Below, piece by piece: positions 25,170 through 35,137 of a DNA stretch of 64,000 nucleotides. The stretch is from Paenibacillus koleovorans NBRC 103111 (lineage in GTDB: Bacteria; Bacillota; Bacilli; Paenibacillales; NBRC-103111). A program made the translations under genes and the position numbers. Position 1 is the first letter of the stretch. The number at the start of each line of letters is the position of its first letter. Below the pieces are notes generated by a model. The model ran no database searches. It saw only the letters and a program-made list of their open reading frames with translations, and was not told the origin of the DNA. The DNA is taken from positions 1-64,000 of the forward strand of contig NZ_BIMA01000009.1 in assembly GCF_004000845.1 (NCBI RefSeq), read 5' to 3'.

Positions 25170-26236
25170 TTCCCCTCCATGGTACCCATATGAATAGGTT
25201 GAGCAAGTTCAGCCCAGATCTTGTCCGTTTCAATTTGGGACACGATTTCGGATATCGTAAGATTTGGTTTTTTCGCCCGCCTCATCAATTCTCCGACTTT
25301 AAGTCCAGCTGCTAATAACTCAATGGTCGGCATTGGCCCCACATGTGCCAGTGTCCTACTCATTCTTACAGGTTCCAAATTCATCATTGGATACATCTGA
25401 ATGCCTAGACTCTTAACATACTCCATCTCACAGTGACCTGCAAATGGCACCAATACTATCCCACTCGATTGTTCCGCAATCTTTTTCAAATCGATTAGCC
25501 CTCGTTCACCAACCAGGACATTGCGATTCATATAGTCAGCAATAATCAAAGCATCTAAAGAATCCAAGTTGCTCTCGTTCAAGCTTTTCACACACTCAAA
25601 GAGTGTTACGTCTGCCTCCAGTTGTTGCAGTAAGTCATGAATAACATGGCCGAAATGATCAGAACTAAAGATGGCGATTTTATTTTTTCTAATCTCCAAT
25701 CCAGCCTCAAATAACAGCTTGGCCACTAAATGTCCACAAGTTTTAAAGCAATTTACACCCGGATGAGTTTCATTTGTGCCCATCACAGGGATATTGTTTA
25801 ATAAACACTCATTAAGATCAACATCACCTGGTCTAACTTCCCACGCCTCGCACATATATGGAATGACGACCTTGTCATTATTTAGTTTGTTGATCATAGT
25901 CTTGTCAATAGGCCGTACATGTCCTAGATTGGTAACAATATCGGCTTCAAATAGTTGCTGATCAATCTTGTTGTGGATATGACATATCCGGTCTACTAGG
26001 GTATCATGGATAGCAGCGGCGATTTGGTTCACTTCACGGACCGCTTGTTCGGATGTGCCATATCTTGTATCCCGGGAGATAGCATACACCTTCTCTGCAC
26101 CGGCCAGTGCAGCAATGACAGGCGTGCATGCATACATGCCTGTCCCAGCTTCTGTATAAACGGTGAGACCCTTTAGATCGAGTTGCAAGGTCTCTTTAAC
26201 CTCTTTAATTATTTTTGCTATTCGAAGGATATTCAT
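25166..26236 (-). CDS. Unrecognised two-domain, Rossmann-like protein in the formyl-sugar module
   Basis: I do not recognise this 356-residue family. The N-terminal part has a nucleotide-fold-like segment (LTVYTEAGTGMYACTPVIAALAGA, then VYAISRDTRYG). The centre has DIVTNLGHVRPIDKTMI and VMGTNETHPGVNCFKTCG, and a second Rossmann-like unit begins at IAIFSSDHFGHVIHDLL. The layout recalls dehydrogenases with two similar domains, but a clear GxGxxG is missing. Several His and Cys residues (NETHPGVNCFKTCGH) could form an active site. No signal peptide or membrane segment is seen. It is translationally coupled to the formyltransferase by a four-base overlap and follows a DegT aminotransferase, so a role in making the same modified sugar is likely. 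Confidence 0.7.
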   Translation of the reverse strand: MNILRIAKIIKEVKETLQLDLKGLTVYTEAGTGMYACTPVIAALAGAEKVYAISRDTRYGTSEQAVREVNQIAAAIHDTLVDRICHIHNKIDQQLFEADIVTNLGHVRPIDKTMINKLNNDKVVIPYMCEAWEVRPGDVDLNECLLNNIPVMGTNETHPGVNCFKTCGHLVAKLLFEAGLEIRKNKIAIFSSDHFGHVIHDLLQQLEADVTLFECVKSLNESNLDSLDALIIADYMNRNVLVGERGLIDLKKIAEQSSGIVLVPFAGHCEMEYVKSLGIQMYPMMNLEPVRMSRTLAHVGPMPTIELLAAGLKVGELMRRAKKPNLTISEIVSQIETDKIWAELAQPIHMGTMEGK

Positions 26237-26249
26237 CTAGCATCACAAC

Positions 26250-27368
26250 CTATTCTATTGATCGAAGGACCCTTACCAACTGCTCCGATACTTTATTAAT
26301 CTCACTGGCAGTCAATTTGTCATGAATTGGAATAGCTAAGCCATGCTTAAATAAACGTGCAGCAACACTAAAATCATTTTCATGATACGCGTACTTTTGC
26401 TTGAAATAACTCAACATATGAAGAGCCTGAGCCCCTAAATTCGTCTCAATCTCTCTAGACTTCAATTCGTTGATAATGGTCCGTCTGTCATATTCTTCAT
26501 TCAGAACGATCATGAAGGTCTGCCAGCTGTGACCGTCCAAATTCTCAGGTAATTGAAACATCTCAATATCTTTCAATAATTGCTGATATTGTTGAGCAAT
26601 TTCAAATCGTATATTTAGCATACGTTTAAAATATTCAACTTGGGTAATGCCTAATGCAGCTTGAAACTCAGTCATTCTATAATTCAAGCCTGGAACAACA
26701 AAATCAATAGATTGGTTCGAATATTCAATCCCGTGATTTCTTAGTTTCAACAATTCCAAATATAGTGATTTGTCATTGGTTGTAATCGCGCCGCCTTCAC
26801 CCGTGGTTAATGATTTCCTGGGGTGAAAGGAGAAGCAGCCCATATGGCCAAAATCACCCGCAAATCGACCATTAATTTGAGTCCCCAGTGCACATGCCGC
26901 ATCTTCTACAACGAATAATCCGTGCTCTCTAGCAATATCCATTACTTGATCCATTGCAACTCCGGCACCAAACTCATGAACTGGAATAATTGCCTTCGGT
27001 TTCTCGGGCCCTTCAAAACCTTTAATAGCAGCTAACAATGTCTCTGGTGTAATACAATATGTGCTCGGATCCACTTCTACCATTATGGACCTGGCTCCTA
27101 CTAGTTCAACTGCGTTAGCCGTCGCCGGGAAAGTGAAATCAGGCACAAAAACTGCATCACCTTTTGAAATGCCCAAGGCGATCATAGCCAGATGCAGCGC
27201 CGCAGTTCCGCTACTAACAGCTACAACATACGGCCCATTCATGTAATCGGATAATAGTTCTTCAAATTGAAGAACTTTTTTCCCTTGTACCAGCATTCCG
27301 CTTTTCAATACTTCAACCACACTGGTTATTTGCTCCTCGGTAAAACTAGGCTGAGACAATTTGATCAT
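26250..27368 (-). CDS. DegT/DnrJ/EryC1 family sugar aminotransferase
   Basis: The 372-residue PLP enzyme has [32 protein letters not shown], and the PLP lysine in [14 protein letters not shown]. It should transaminate a keto nucleotide sugar. It is directly followed by the unrecognised protein and the formyltransferase, so its product may be the amino sugar that is formylated. It overlaps the upstream epimerase gene by four bases. It differs clearly from the other two aminotransferases of the operon, which suggests three distinct amination steps. Confidence 0.85.
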   Translation of the reverse strand: MIKLSQPSFTEEQITSVVEVLKSGMLVQGKKVLQFEELLSDYMNGPYVVAVSSGTAALHLAMIALGISKGDAVFVPDFTFPATANAVELVGARSIMVEVDPSTYCITPETLLAAIKGFEGPEKPKAIIPVHEFGAGVAMDQVMDIAREHGLFVVEDAACALGTQINGRFAGDFGHMGCFSFHPRKSLTTGEGGAITTNDKSLYLELLKLRNHGIEYSNQSIDFVVPGLNYRMTEFQAALGITQVEYFKRMLNIRFEIAQQYQQLLKDIEMFQLPENLDGHSWQTFMIVLNEEYDRRTIINELKSREIETNLGAQALHMLSYFKQKYAYHENDFSVAARLFKHGLAIPIHDKLTASEINKVSEQLVRVLRSIE

Positions 27369-28336
27369 AACAACGTCCCCTTGAAGTACTCGGCTGTTCT
27401 ATGGATGCCTTCATCCAAATCCACTTTTGCTTGGAAGCCCAGTAATTCCTTAGCTTTCCCTACGTGCGGGATTCTCAACTCGATATCAGCTGAGTGTTTC
27501 TCTACAAACTCAATCGATGATTTGGAGTTCGTGACTCGGATAATTGTATTCGCCAATCCGTAAATTGTGGTGATAGCTCTTTGATTCCCGATATTGAAGG
27601 ATTCGCCTATGGCTTCCTTTCTAGTCAGACAGCAAAGGATCCCATCAACCATATCGTCGACATAGCACCATGCTCTAATTTGCGTGCCATCACCGTGAAT
27701 GATTAACTTATCGTTCTTGATGGCATTGAAAATAAAAGCCCGTATTGCACCCTCTCCAACTTGTCCAGGTCCATACACGTTAAATGGACGCACAGTTACA
27801 CAAGGCAAATTGGTTTCTTTGTAATAGGAGTAAGCCAAATGCTCTTCAGCTAGCTTGCTCACAGCATACGTCCAACGAGCTTCCCCAACCGCACCCATTA
27901 CAGCAGGACTCGTCTCGTCGGAACGAAATGCCATTTGTCCGAAAACTTCACTAGTACTAAAGCAAACAACTCTTTCACAGTGGTCCAATGATGCGGCAGC
28001 CTCTAATACATAAGCGGAACCGATCATATTCACTTTCATTGTCGTAACCGGGCTCTTGATAACTGTATCGATTCCGGCAATTCCAGCACAATGTACTACA
28101 TAATCCGAGCCTACCATAGACTTTTTCAATAGTTCAAGATTCAGAACATCGCCTTCGATCACGGTCAAGTTCGGGTGACTATAGTAAGATTTGTATTTAA
28201 GGGCGTTCCGAGACATATTATCGAATACCGTGACCTGATTGTGTTCAATCAATCTGCCAATTAAGGTAGAACCGATAAATCCTGCTCCCCCGGTAATAAA
28301 TATTTTCTTCCCTCTAATTTCCACCAATTTAGACAC
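27365..28336 (-). CDS. NAD-dependent epimerase/dehydratase
   Basis: The 323-residue extended SDR has [17 protein letters not shown], then a catalytic-region FSTSEVFG and YAVSK (YxxxK), and [14 protein letters not shown]. It may be a 4,6-dehydratase, epimerase or ketoreductase acting on a nucleotide sugar. Its position just before the aminotransferase suggests that it supplies or shapes the keto sugar used there. The substrate cannot be read from sequence alone. Confidence 0.82.
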   Translation of the reverse strand: MSKLVEIRGKKIFITGGAGFIGSTLIGRLIEHNQVTVFDNMSRNALKYKSYYSHPNLTVIEGDVLNLELLKKSMVGSDYVVHCAGIAGIDTVIKSPVTTMKVNMIGSAYVLEAAASLDHCERVVCFSTSEVFGQMAFRSDETSPAVMGAVGEARWTYAVSKLAEEHLAYSYYKETNLPCVTVRPFNVYGPGQVGEGAIRAFIFNAIKNDKLIIHGDGTQIRAWCYVDDMVDGILCCLTRKEAIGESFNIGNQRAITTIYGLANTIIRVTNSKSSIEFVEKHSADIELRIPHVGKAKELLGFQAKVDLDEGIHRTAEYFKGTLL

Positions 28337-28345
28337 TCCTACTTT

Positions 28346-29692
28346 TTAGAGTAAGTAATAGCCCTTCGGCTTATTACTGTGTTTCATAGCATTTCGTGTA
28401 TCAAGTAAGCTATTGGCCCGGTTCCCCAATAGATCGTAATCGAGATTGGTATGATCAGTAGTAATTACTGTAATATCAGCTGCTTGAATCAATTCTCCAG
28501 ACAATGGAATTGATTCATACTTCTCTCCTTTATATTTGAAGGATGGGATGTATGGATCATGGTAGCTGATATTTGCGCCAAGCTCTTTAAGAATTTCAAT
28601 GATTTTGAGAACAGGCGACTCCCGATAATCGTCAATATCTTTTTTATATGCAACCCCTACAATCAAAACATTAGATTTTCTTATGGATTTGGCTTCAAAG
28701 TTAAGAATATAAGAGATTTTATCGACAACAAACTGAGGCATCGCGTTGTTAATCTCGCCAGCTAACTCGATTAACCTAGTATGGTAGTTGTATTCTCTTG
28801 CTTTCCAAGTAAGATAGAATGGATCAATTGGAATACAGTGACCGCCCAAACCAGGACCGGGATAAAAGGCCATAAAACCGTATGGCTTTGTTTTGGCAGC
28901 GTCAATCACTTCCCAGACATTGATGCCCATTCTGTTGCAAAGCACCGCCATTTCGTTTGCAAGCGCAATATTGATATGACGGAAAGTGTTCTCATAAATC
29001 TTCTCCATCTCTGCAATGGCCGGACTTGACACCTCGTGAATTTCGCCGTCCAAAACATTCCTATACAAAGTAGCAGCTACGGTTAAGCACTGTTCGGTTA
29101 CTCCGCCTACGACCTTAGGAGTGTTTTTCGTATGAAAATATTTGTTACCTGGATCGACGCGCTCCGGCGAGTAGGCTAAGAAAAATTCTACTCCGCAAAC
29201 TAATCCCGAGTGCTCCAAGATGGGTTTGACTAGCTCTTCGGTTGTTCCGGGATATGTGGTGCTTTCCAGAACGACTAACATGCCAGGATGAATATGTTTG
29301 GCAATTTCTCTTGTTGATGATTCAACATAACTAGTATCAGGTTGTTGGTACACATCCAGAGGAGTAGGTACGCAAATCGCAACAGCGTCGACGTCATTGA
29401 TAAAAGAATAATCCGTAGTGGCTCGCAATTGTCCGGAATCAACAAGTTGCTTCAAGTCGGAATCGACTACATCGCCGATATAATTTACTCCGCGATTCAC
29501 CATGTCCACCTTTTCCACTTGTATATCGAAGCCTACAACTCGATACCCAGCCTTTGCCTTCTCAACTGCTAATGGAAGGCCGACATAGCCTAAACCGACT
29601 ACACCGATTACTGCTGTTTTCTGATTCAGTTTATCTATTAACAGCTGTGCTCTTTCGACTACATTCAGACCCGATTTACCCATAATGCTCAT
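28346..29692 (-). CDS. UDP-N-acetylglucosamine 6-dehydrogenase-like (WbpA family)
   Basis: The 448-residue enzyme has the NAD site VVGLGYVGLPLAVEKAKAGY and the catalytic cysteine in GPGLGGHCIPIDPFYL, a form typical of WbpA/WbpO/TviB-type UDP-HexNAc dehydrogenases rather than UDP-glucose dehydrogenase. The late VAYKKDIDDYRESP is also characteristic. It should oxidise UDP-GlcNAc to UDP-GlcNAcA, the first step of the 2,3-diacetamido uronic acid pathway. The neighbouring upstream aminotransferase (WbpE type) fits the same path. The true start may be the ATG four codons further in. Confidence 0.88.
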   Translation of the reverse strand: MSIMGKSGLNVVERAQLLIDKLNQKTAVIGVVGLGYVGLPLAVEKAKAGYRVVGFDIQVEKVDMVNRGVNYIGDVVDSDLKQLVDSGQLRATTDYSFINDVDAVAICVPTPLDVYQQPDTSYVESSTREIAKHIHPGMLVVLESTTYPGTTEELVKPILEHSGLVCGVEFFLAYSPERVDPGNKYFHTKNTPKVVGGVTEQCLTVAATLYRNVLDGEIHEVSSPAIAEMEKIYENTFRHINIALANEMAVLCNRMGINVWEVIDAAKTKPYGFMAFYPGPGLGGHCIPIDPFYLTWKAREYNYHTRLIELAGEINNAMPQFVVDKISYILNFEAKSIRKSNVLIVGVAYKKDIDDYRESPVLKIIEILKELGANISYHDPYIPSFKYKGEKYESIPLSGELIQAADITVITTDHTNLDYDLLGNRANSLLDTRNAMKHSNKPKGYYLL

Positions 29693-29695
29693 TCC

Positions 29696-30799
29696 TCACT
29701 TCGCACAAAAATTTGCAATCGTATCAATAATATAGTCTTGTTGATCCATTGTCATCTCAGGATAAAGCGGAAGCGCCAACACTCGCTTCGAAACCGCCTC
29801 AGAAACTGGGAAATCCCCTGCTTTATACCCTAGGTCATTATAGACATGTTGAAGATGTAAGGGAACGGGATAATAAACTCCGCTAGCAATTCCTTTCTCC
29901 GTTAATTCGAGTTGTAAATCATCGCGAGCTTCAGACTCAATTACGTATAGATGGAAAACAGCTTCTCGACCAGATTTTACAGTAGGAGTCTTGATCGGTA
30001 GTGAAGAGAAAGATTCGGAATAATATTGCGCCTTTTCCCTGCGAGCTTGATTCCAGTCATCAATCTTTTCGAGTTTAACAAGCAGTAAGGCCGCCTGCAG
30101 CGTATCCAATCGACTATTGTACCCTATCATATCGTGATAATATTTCTTCTTACTACCATGAACTCGAAGCGTTCTAATTCGATCGGCGAGAACATCATCA
30201 TTTGTTACAACAATACCGCCATCTCCGTACCCCCCAAGGTTTTTAGTTGGGAAGAAGGAAAAGCACCCCGCTTTTCCAATGGAACCTACTTTATTTTCAT
30301 TAAGCGTGGCACCAATCGCTTGACAAGCATCTTCAATAACTGCAATCTCTTGACTTTTTGCTAGTTCCATAATCTTATCCAGATCTGCAGGCTGGCCGAA
30401 GATATGAACTGGAATAATGGCTTTGGTACGTGGAGTTATAGCTTTCTTAAGTTGATCAACATCAATGTTGTAAGTGTTCGGATCAATATCCACAAAAACC
30501 GGACGCGCTCCCACCTGCGAAATGACTTCCGCGGATGCAAAAAATGTAAATGGCGAGGTAATGACTTCATCGCCTGGGCCAATACCAAGAGCATCCAATA
30601 CCAGCAATAGGGCATCAGTACCATTCGCAACACCAATCGCATATTTTACACCGCAGTATCGTGCCATTGCCTCTTCGAATTGCTTCACTTCCGGACCCAT
30701 TATATAGTGCCCGCCATCCAATACCCGAGTAACGGCCTCAAGAATTTCCGGTCTAATCGTAGCATGTTGAGCTTTTAAATCTAGCAATGGAATATTCAT
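29696..30799 (-). CDS. WbpE/WlbC-like sugar aminotransferase
   Basis: The 367-residue DegT-family PLP enzyme has GVANGTDALLLVLDALGIGPG, IEDACQAIGA, and the PLP lysine in SFFPTKNLGGYGDGG, which is the wording of WbpE/WecE/DesV-type enzymes. Adjacent to the WbpA-like gene, it most likely aminates C3 of the oxidised UDP-GlcNAcA. The ATG at 30799 follows GGAGGGG; a longer start at 30844 would overlap the upstream gene. Confidence 0.88.
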   Translation of the reverse strand: MNIPLLDLKAQHATIRPEILEAVTRVLDGGHYIMGPEVKQFEEAMARYCGVKYAIGVANGTDALLLVLDALGIGPGDEVITSPFTFFASAEVISQVGARPVFVDIDPNTYNIDVDQLKKAITPRTKAIIPVHIFGQPADLDKIMELAKSQEIAVIEDACQAIGATLNENKVGSIGKAGCFSFFPTKNLGGYGDGGIVVTNDDVLADRIRTLRVHGSKKKYYHDMIGYNSRLDTLQAALLLVKLEKIDDWNQARREKAQYYSESFSSLPIKTPTVKSGREAVFHLYVIESEARDDLQLELTEKGIASGVYYPVPLHLQHVYNDLGYKAGDFPVSEAVSKRVLALPLYPEMTMDQQDYIIDTIANFCAK

Positions 30800-30830
30800 A
30801 TTTTCCCCTCCGAGATTCATCATAATAAAA

Positions 30831-33215
30831 TCATTTTGAACCATTAACCGATTTTACCAGTTGCTCTACTTTTTCTTTTTCGCTTGGATCATGGTAGTAC
30901 AAGATGTTCTGGATATTCTCATCATTCTTTTTCTGAACCTGAAGCGATGCCAAGTACCATCTTGCATACTCTCTACCTTGCGGAGTTTCAAAATCATTAG
31001 TGAAAGACTTGTATAATAATCCTTCAGCCTGCTTATAGTCTCCTCTAATAAACCACATTCTTCCTACGGAAAACGCCATTGGAGGCGTTACTTTGAACTC
31101 TCTGTTGGTGACCGGGTTGGATAACACATTTTGGAACTCATCGATCTTAGCAGAGAGCTGTTGATATTTCTCCCATGCTTGATCCCAATGAACAGTCATC
31201 TTTACTGTATCTTGCTTTTGCAAAGCATCGATGCCTAACGTGAACTTCAGATTAAAATAATTTTCATACAGCGAAATCTCCCAAGGATTGCTTTTTAGCG
31301 CAGTCTCCAGAAATTCACTCGCTTCCTCAGACTCGTTTTTGAACATGTAAATATTATACACTCTGTAGATTGTGCCAATATTATACGGATCAACATCAGA
31401 CAACTGCTCTGTATAACTTTCGGCTTCCGATAAATATTTGGGATCCTTTTTTTGTTTGTAAATTTCTAGAAGTATATCAATTTTATACATCAGATACGCG
31501 GGATTATCTTTATCCAGTTTTAAGATGCTATTCGAGAACTTGTTAAATTTCGCTTCATCTATACTCGATAGACTCACCAAGTACGTGTAATCTCGAACGG
31601 CATTAACTTTCTTGGCACTTGTCACCAATAACAAGCACGCAAGAATGACGAGCACAGAAGGATAAACTAATCTAGATTTACCACTTGTTCCACTTACTCT
31701 GTTCTGACTATTGCTTGATGAAAGACTGGACAAGCCGCCAAGGCACATAAACAAAATAATGGTTAAATAAACAAAACTAAAATCAAAATCGATCAAACTA
31801 TGAATGAGGAGGGGCAGTATAAAAAAGAAATAAACTAAATGACTCAATTCTAATCGACCAATACCACTAGTGAAGTAATTCCGGATGAATCTAATAAATA
31901 TATACATTAAAAGCAGGATGAAGATGGCGAATCCAAGGATACCTACTTCATTGAGATATTGAAGATAGAAACTATGTGCTTGACGACTAATATATGGGGT
32001 GGAGGCATAGTTGTTGAACAATGCTGACCACGCACCGCCACCAGCCCCTAACCATGGATAATCTTCTACCAATTTCAATGAATCTTTATAATAATCCAAC
32101 CGCATAATAGAACTATTGTCACTCAGATTAATTGATTGAATTCTCTCCGATAATCCCTTAGGCAGAATCTCAAGAAGCAGATTCGAAATAATCACAACGG
32201 ATAGTAAACCTAGTACACAGATTAGTATCGGGATCAAAAAGTTCCGTTTAATACTCCTCAAGCCTAAGTCTACCGTTTTCCATTTTTCAAGTTTGGATTC
32301 AAGTAGCACAACGATAGCACCAACAAAGGAAGAAGCAACGATTAACACAAACAACCACAACCACCGGTTGTTTCCATTTGAAGATTGAAGAGCAGCAATT
32401 GAATCCAAAAGGAGGACAGAAATCCCTATGCTAATCAAGATATACGTCAAGGAGACAACTTGCTTTTTCCAGTGGATGAACACCAGAAAAAGCAGTATGC
32501 ACACAGGCAACAGCAAGTAACCGCCCCTGGAGTAAGTCAATAAAAAAGACAACAGGATTGGAACCAGCATACTGCCATTGATGAACTTGGTACTCGTCTT
32601 AGACGAGAAAAAGATTAAGATCAGACAACATACGAGCAAACTAACAAGAATGGCAGAATAAGTATTCGGATATTGAAATACACTGGATAGCCGGTTGCTT
32701 AATATTGCATCTCTGTAGTGAAAAAAACCAAACCAATTTGCTAGCCCAAATACAACTATCAAATATCCTGAGTATACTAGCAGTTTTTGCAAAACATTTC
32801 GTTTATGCGAGTAATATTTACCTACCAGGAAGATAACCGCGCACATGGTACTGATCAGTACCATATTCATAGCCAAATATTTCGAGGCTGCTTGGAGTGA
32901 TGATAAAAAATAGCTGAAGGGAACCAACCAAATATATACATCCAGAGATGTATCTCGGAGGTTAAATGTCCACCCTTTATATAGTCGAATAGCAACAAAG
33001 ACAAGAAGAATGGCCCCAATCATATAAGTAATATATTGCGGCTTGAAAAACTCGACCGTGTTGCCGTTAAATAGAGCACGATAAAAAGGGGCTATGAACA
33101 GAAGCCCCCCAACAATACACAATACCAATATCGAATTAATATCGCTCACACTTGTTTGTGTTTTTGTCTTCGCACTTCGATAGACAGAGGCCTTTTCCAA
33201 TTTCATTTTATTCAA
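30831..33215 (-). CDS. O-antigen ligase/polymerase-like membrane protein with a TPR-like tail
   Basis: The 794-residue protein has a membrane part of about 12 segments (residues 25-520). Its Wzy_C/WaaL signature loop holds GAGGGAWSALFNNYASTPY followed by ISRQAHSFYLQYLNEVGILG, with the key histidine. A soluble C-terminal part (about 540-794) contains TPR-like helical repeats (for example AYLMYKIDILLEIYKQKK, PYNIGTIYRVYNIYMFKN). Large ligase-like proteins with such tails include WsfB, the S-layer protein O-oligosaccharyltransferase of Geobacillus. Polymerase, ligase to a cell-wall acceptor, or protein O-glycosyltransferase are all possible. It is the second gene behind the operon's start region genes. 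Confidence 0.82.
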   Translation of the reverse strand: MNKMKLEKASVYRSAKTKTQTSVSDINSILVLCIVGGLLFIAPFYRALFNGNTVEFFKPQYITYMIGAILLVFVAIRLYKGWTFNLRDTSLDVYIWLVPFSYFLSSLQAASKYLAMNMVLISTMCAVIFLVGKYYSHKRNVLQKLLVYSGYLIVVFGLANWFGFFHYRDAILSNRLSSVFQYPNTYSAILVSLLVCCLILIFFSSKTSTKFINGSMLVPILLSFLLTYSRGGYLLLPVCILLFLVFIHWKKQVVSLTYILISIGISVLLLDSIAALQSSNGNNRWLWLFVLIVASSFVGAIVVLLESKLEKWKTVDLGLRSIKRNFLIPILICVLGLLSVVIISNLLLEILPKGLSERIQSINLSDNSSIMRLDYYKDSLKLVEDYPWLGAGGGAWSALFNNYASTPYISRQAHSFYLQYLNEVGILGFAIFILLLMYIFIRFIRNYFTSGIGRLELSHLVYFFFILPLLIHSLIDFDFSFVYLTIILFMCLGGLSSLSSSNSQNRVSGTSGKSRLVYPSVLVILACLLLVTSAKKVNAVRDYTYLVSLSSIDEAKFNKFSNSILKLDKDNPAYLMYKIDILLEIYKQKKDPKYLSEAESYTEQLSDVDPYNIGTIYRVYNIYMFKNESEEASEFLETALKSNPWEISLYENYFNLKFTLGIDALQKQDTVKMTVHWDQAWEKYQQLSAKIDEFQNVLSNPVTNREFKVTPPMAFSVGRMWFIRGDYKQAEGLLYKSFTNDFETPQGREYARWYLASLQVQKKNDENIQNILYYHDPSEKEKVEQLVKSVNGSK

Positions 33216-33226
33216 CCCTTTAATAG

Positions 33227-35137
33227 TTACTTGGTCTCAATTGATGCGACTAACTCTAGGGATGCACGGAAAGCTTCATTATTAATTTTTTGTTCTTCGT
33301 CGTCGGCGATGTATTGGGGGATATTATACTCAGGAACATACATCTTTAGGATTCTTCTGAAATCCTGTGAAGTCAAACTGCTTTCGATTCGTTCGAGACT
33401 CTCGGTCATCTGAACAACATGCTCATAATTGACTTCACGAGCTTTACCTATATAGATACGATCGTGTTTGGTGGCTTGTGTTCCTTCCTCTCCGCTCAGA
33501 ATTTCTTCGAACAACTTCTCGCCTGGCCGGATTCCCGTGTATTCGATTTTGACATCCTTGTTGGGCTCAAGTCCAGACAGCATAATTAGGTCTTTGGCCA
33601 AGTCTGAGATCTTGACGGGCTTGCCCATGTCCAACACGAAAATCTCTCCCCCCTCCGTTAAGGCGCAAGATTGAATCACCAGTTGCACGGCTTCAGGAAT
33701 TGTCATAAAGTAGCGCACCATATCAGGATGAGTAACCGTGACCGGCCCGCCTTCCTCGATCTGCTTTTTAAAAATAGGGACGACACTGCCGCGACTCCCT
33801 AGAACATTTCCAAACCTCACAGCTGCGAAGCTTGTATGACTAATTTGGTCGAAGCCTTGAACAATCATTTCAGCAATGCGCTTTGTCGTCCCCATGACAC
33901 TGGTTGGGTTCACCGCTTTATCGGTGGAAATCATAATAAATTTATTTACGTGATTCAAATGAGCGCATTCGGCAAGATTTCTAGTACCTAATGCATTATT
34001 CTTGATTGCCTCATGAGGATGTCTCTCCATCATAGGAACATGTTTATATGCCGCTGCATGAAAAACAACATGCGGCTTATAGGTGCTAAAAATATCCATA
34101 ATGCGTTGACGATCCTGAATATCAGCAACGATCGGATCAATGGGAACATACGGAAACGTCTTTCTCAGTTCCATTTCGATCTCGAATATACTGTTTTCTC
34201 CTTTTCCAAGTAACAGCAGCTGTTTCGGATGGAATGCCGATATCTGCCGACACAATTCAGATCCAATGGATCCGCCTGCACCCGTAACTAAGATTACTTG
34301 GTCAGTCAAAAAACCTGCAATTTCATCCAAATCGATTTTAACAGGTTCTCGTCCTAGCAAATCCTCCACGCTAACATCACGTATGGAATTCACAGTAATT
34401 TTTCCATTAATCAGGTCGTTCATACGGGGGATAATCTTGATACGACGGTTGGTTTTCTTGCAAATTTCTATAATATTCGATATTTCTAAACGCGTTGCGG
34501 AAGGCATAGCAATAATGATTTGGTCAATCTTGTACTGTTCTACCAGGCTTGGAATAGACTGCCGGTCACCCGCCACTTGGATTCCGAGAACCTCAAGATT
34601 TCTCTTGTTCTTATCATCATCGACGAAAACAACCGGATAGTATTCCGATTTACTACGTTTCAATTCCTTGGCTACCATGCTGCCAACATTTCCCGCTCCG
34701 ATAATAAGCGCGCGTTGATGGTGAGGTTGCAGCTTGTTGTAAGTGTCTCCCATTATTCGCCACACAATCCTAGATGTTCCAATAGAAAATAATGTAAGTA
34801 GCGCAGTGATGGGATAAATACTGCGAGGCACGTTTACTTCGGGGTACATTGAAAGATGATGGAAGATCATAAAAATACAAGAGGCTAAGCCAGCCCCTTT
34901 AGCAATAGATAATAAGTCGTTGACGCTCGCGTAGCGCCAAACTCTTTTGTATATTTTAAAGTAATAAAAGCATACCAGAGTAATAACCAAATAACTTGTT
35001 ATCACATACGGCAATGTCAGCCTATATTCCGCCAATATATCAAAATCAAATCTGAGCAGATATGATAAATAGACAACGATGGATATAACAAGAGAATCCA
35101 ATAGGATCAATAGTAACAGCCGTACATTCTTAGTCAT
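33227..35137 (-). CDS. PglF/WbpM-type membrane UDP-GlcNAc 4,6-dehydratase
   Basis: The protein (about 636 residues from the ATG at 35137) starts with four membrane segments, followed by a CoA-binding-like domain (ALIIGAGNVGSMVAKEL) and then the catalytic SDR domain (VILVTGAGGSIGSELCRQI, MISTDKAVNPTSVMGTTKR). Such enzymes turn UDP-GlcNAc into the 4-keto-6-deoxy sugar, the first step to bacillosamine- or QuiNAc4N-type sugars. The start overlaps the stop of the Wzz gene as ATGACTAA; an alternative ATG lies five codons upstream. The PglE-like aminotransferase and PglC-size transferase at 11-12 kb make up the likely pathway. Confidence 0.92.
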   Translation of the reverse strand: MTKNVRLLLLILLDSLVISIVVYLSYLLRFDFDILAEYRLTLPYVITSYLVITLVCFYYFKIYKRVWRYASVNDLLSIAKGAGLASCIFMIFHHLSMYPEVNVPRSIYPITALLTLFSIGTSRIVWRIMGDTYNKLQPHHQRALIIGAGNVGSMVAKELKRSKSEYYPVVFVDDDKNKRNLEVLGIQVAGDRQSIPSLVEQYKIDQIIIAMPSATRLEISNIIEICKKTNRRIKIIPRMNDLINGKITVNSIRDVSVEDLLGREPVKIDLDEIAGFLTDQVILVTGAGGSIGSELCRQISAFHPKQLLLLGKGENSIFEIEMELRKTFPYVPIDPIVADIQDRQRIMDIFSTYKPHVVFHAAAYKHVPMMERHPHEAIKNNALGTRNLAECAHLNHVNKFIMISTDKAVNPTSVMGTTKRIAEMIVQGFDQISHTSFAAVRFGNVLGSRGSVVPIFKKQIEEGGPVTVTHPDMVRYFMTIPEAVQLVIQSCALTEGGEIFVLDMGKPVKISDLAKDLIMLSGLEPNKDVKIEYTGIRPGEKLFEEILSGEEGTQATKHDRIYIGKAREVNYEHVVQMTESLERIESSLTSQDFRRILKMYVPEYNIPQYIADDEEQKINNEAFRASLELVASIETK

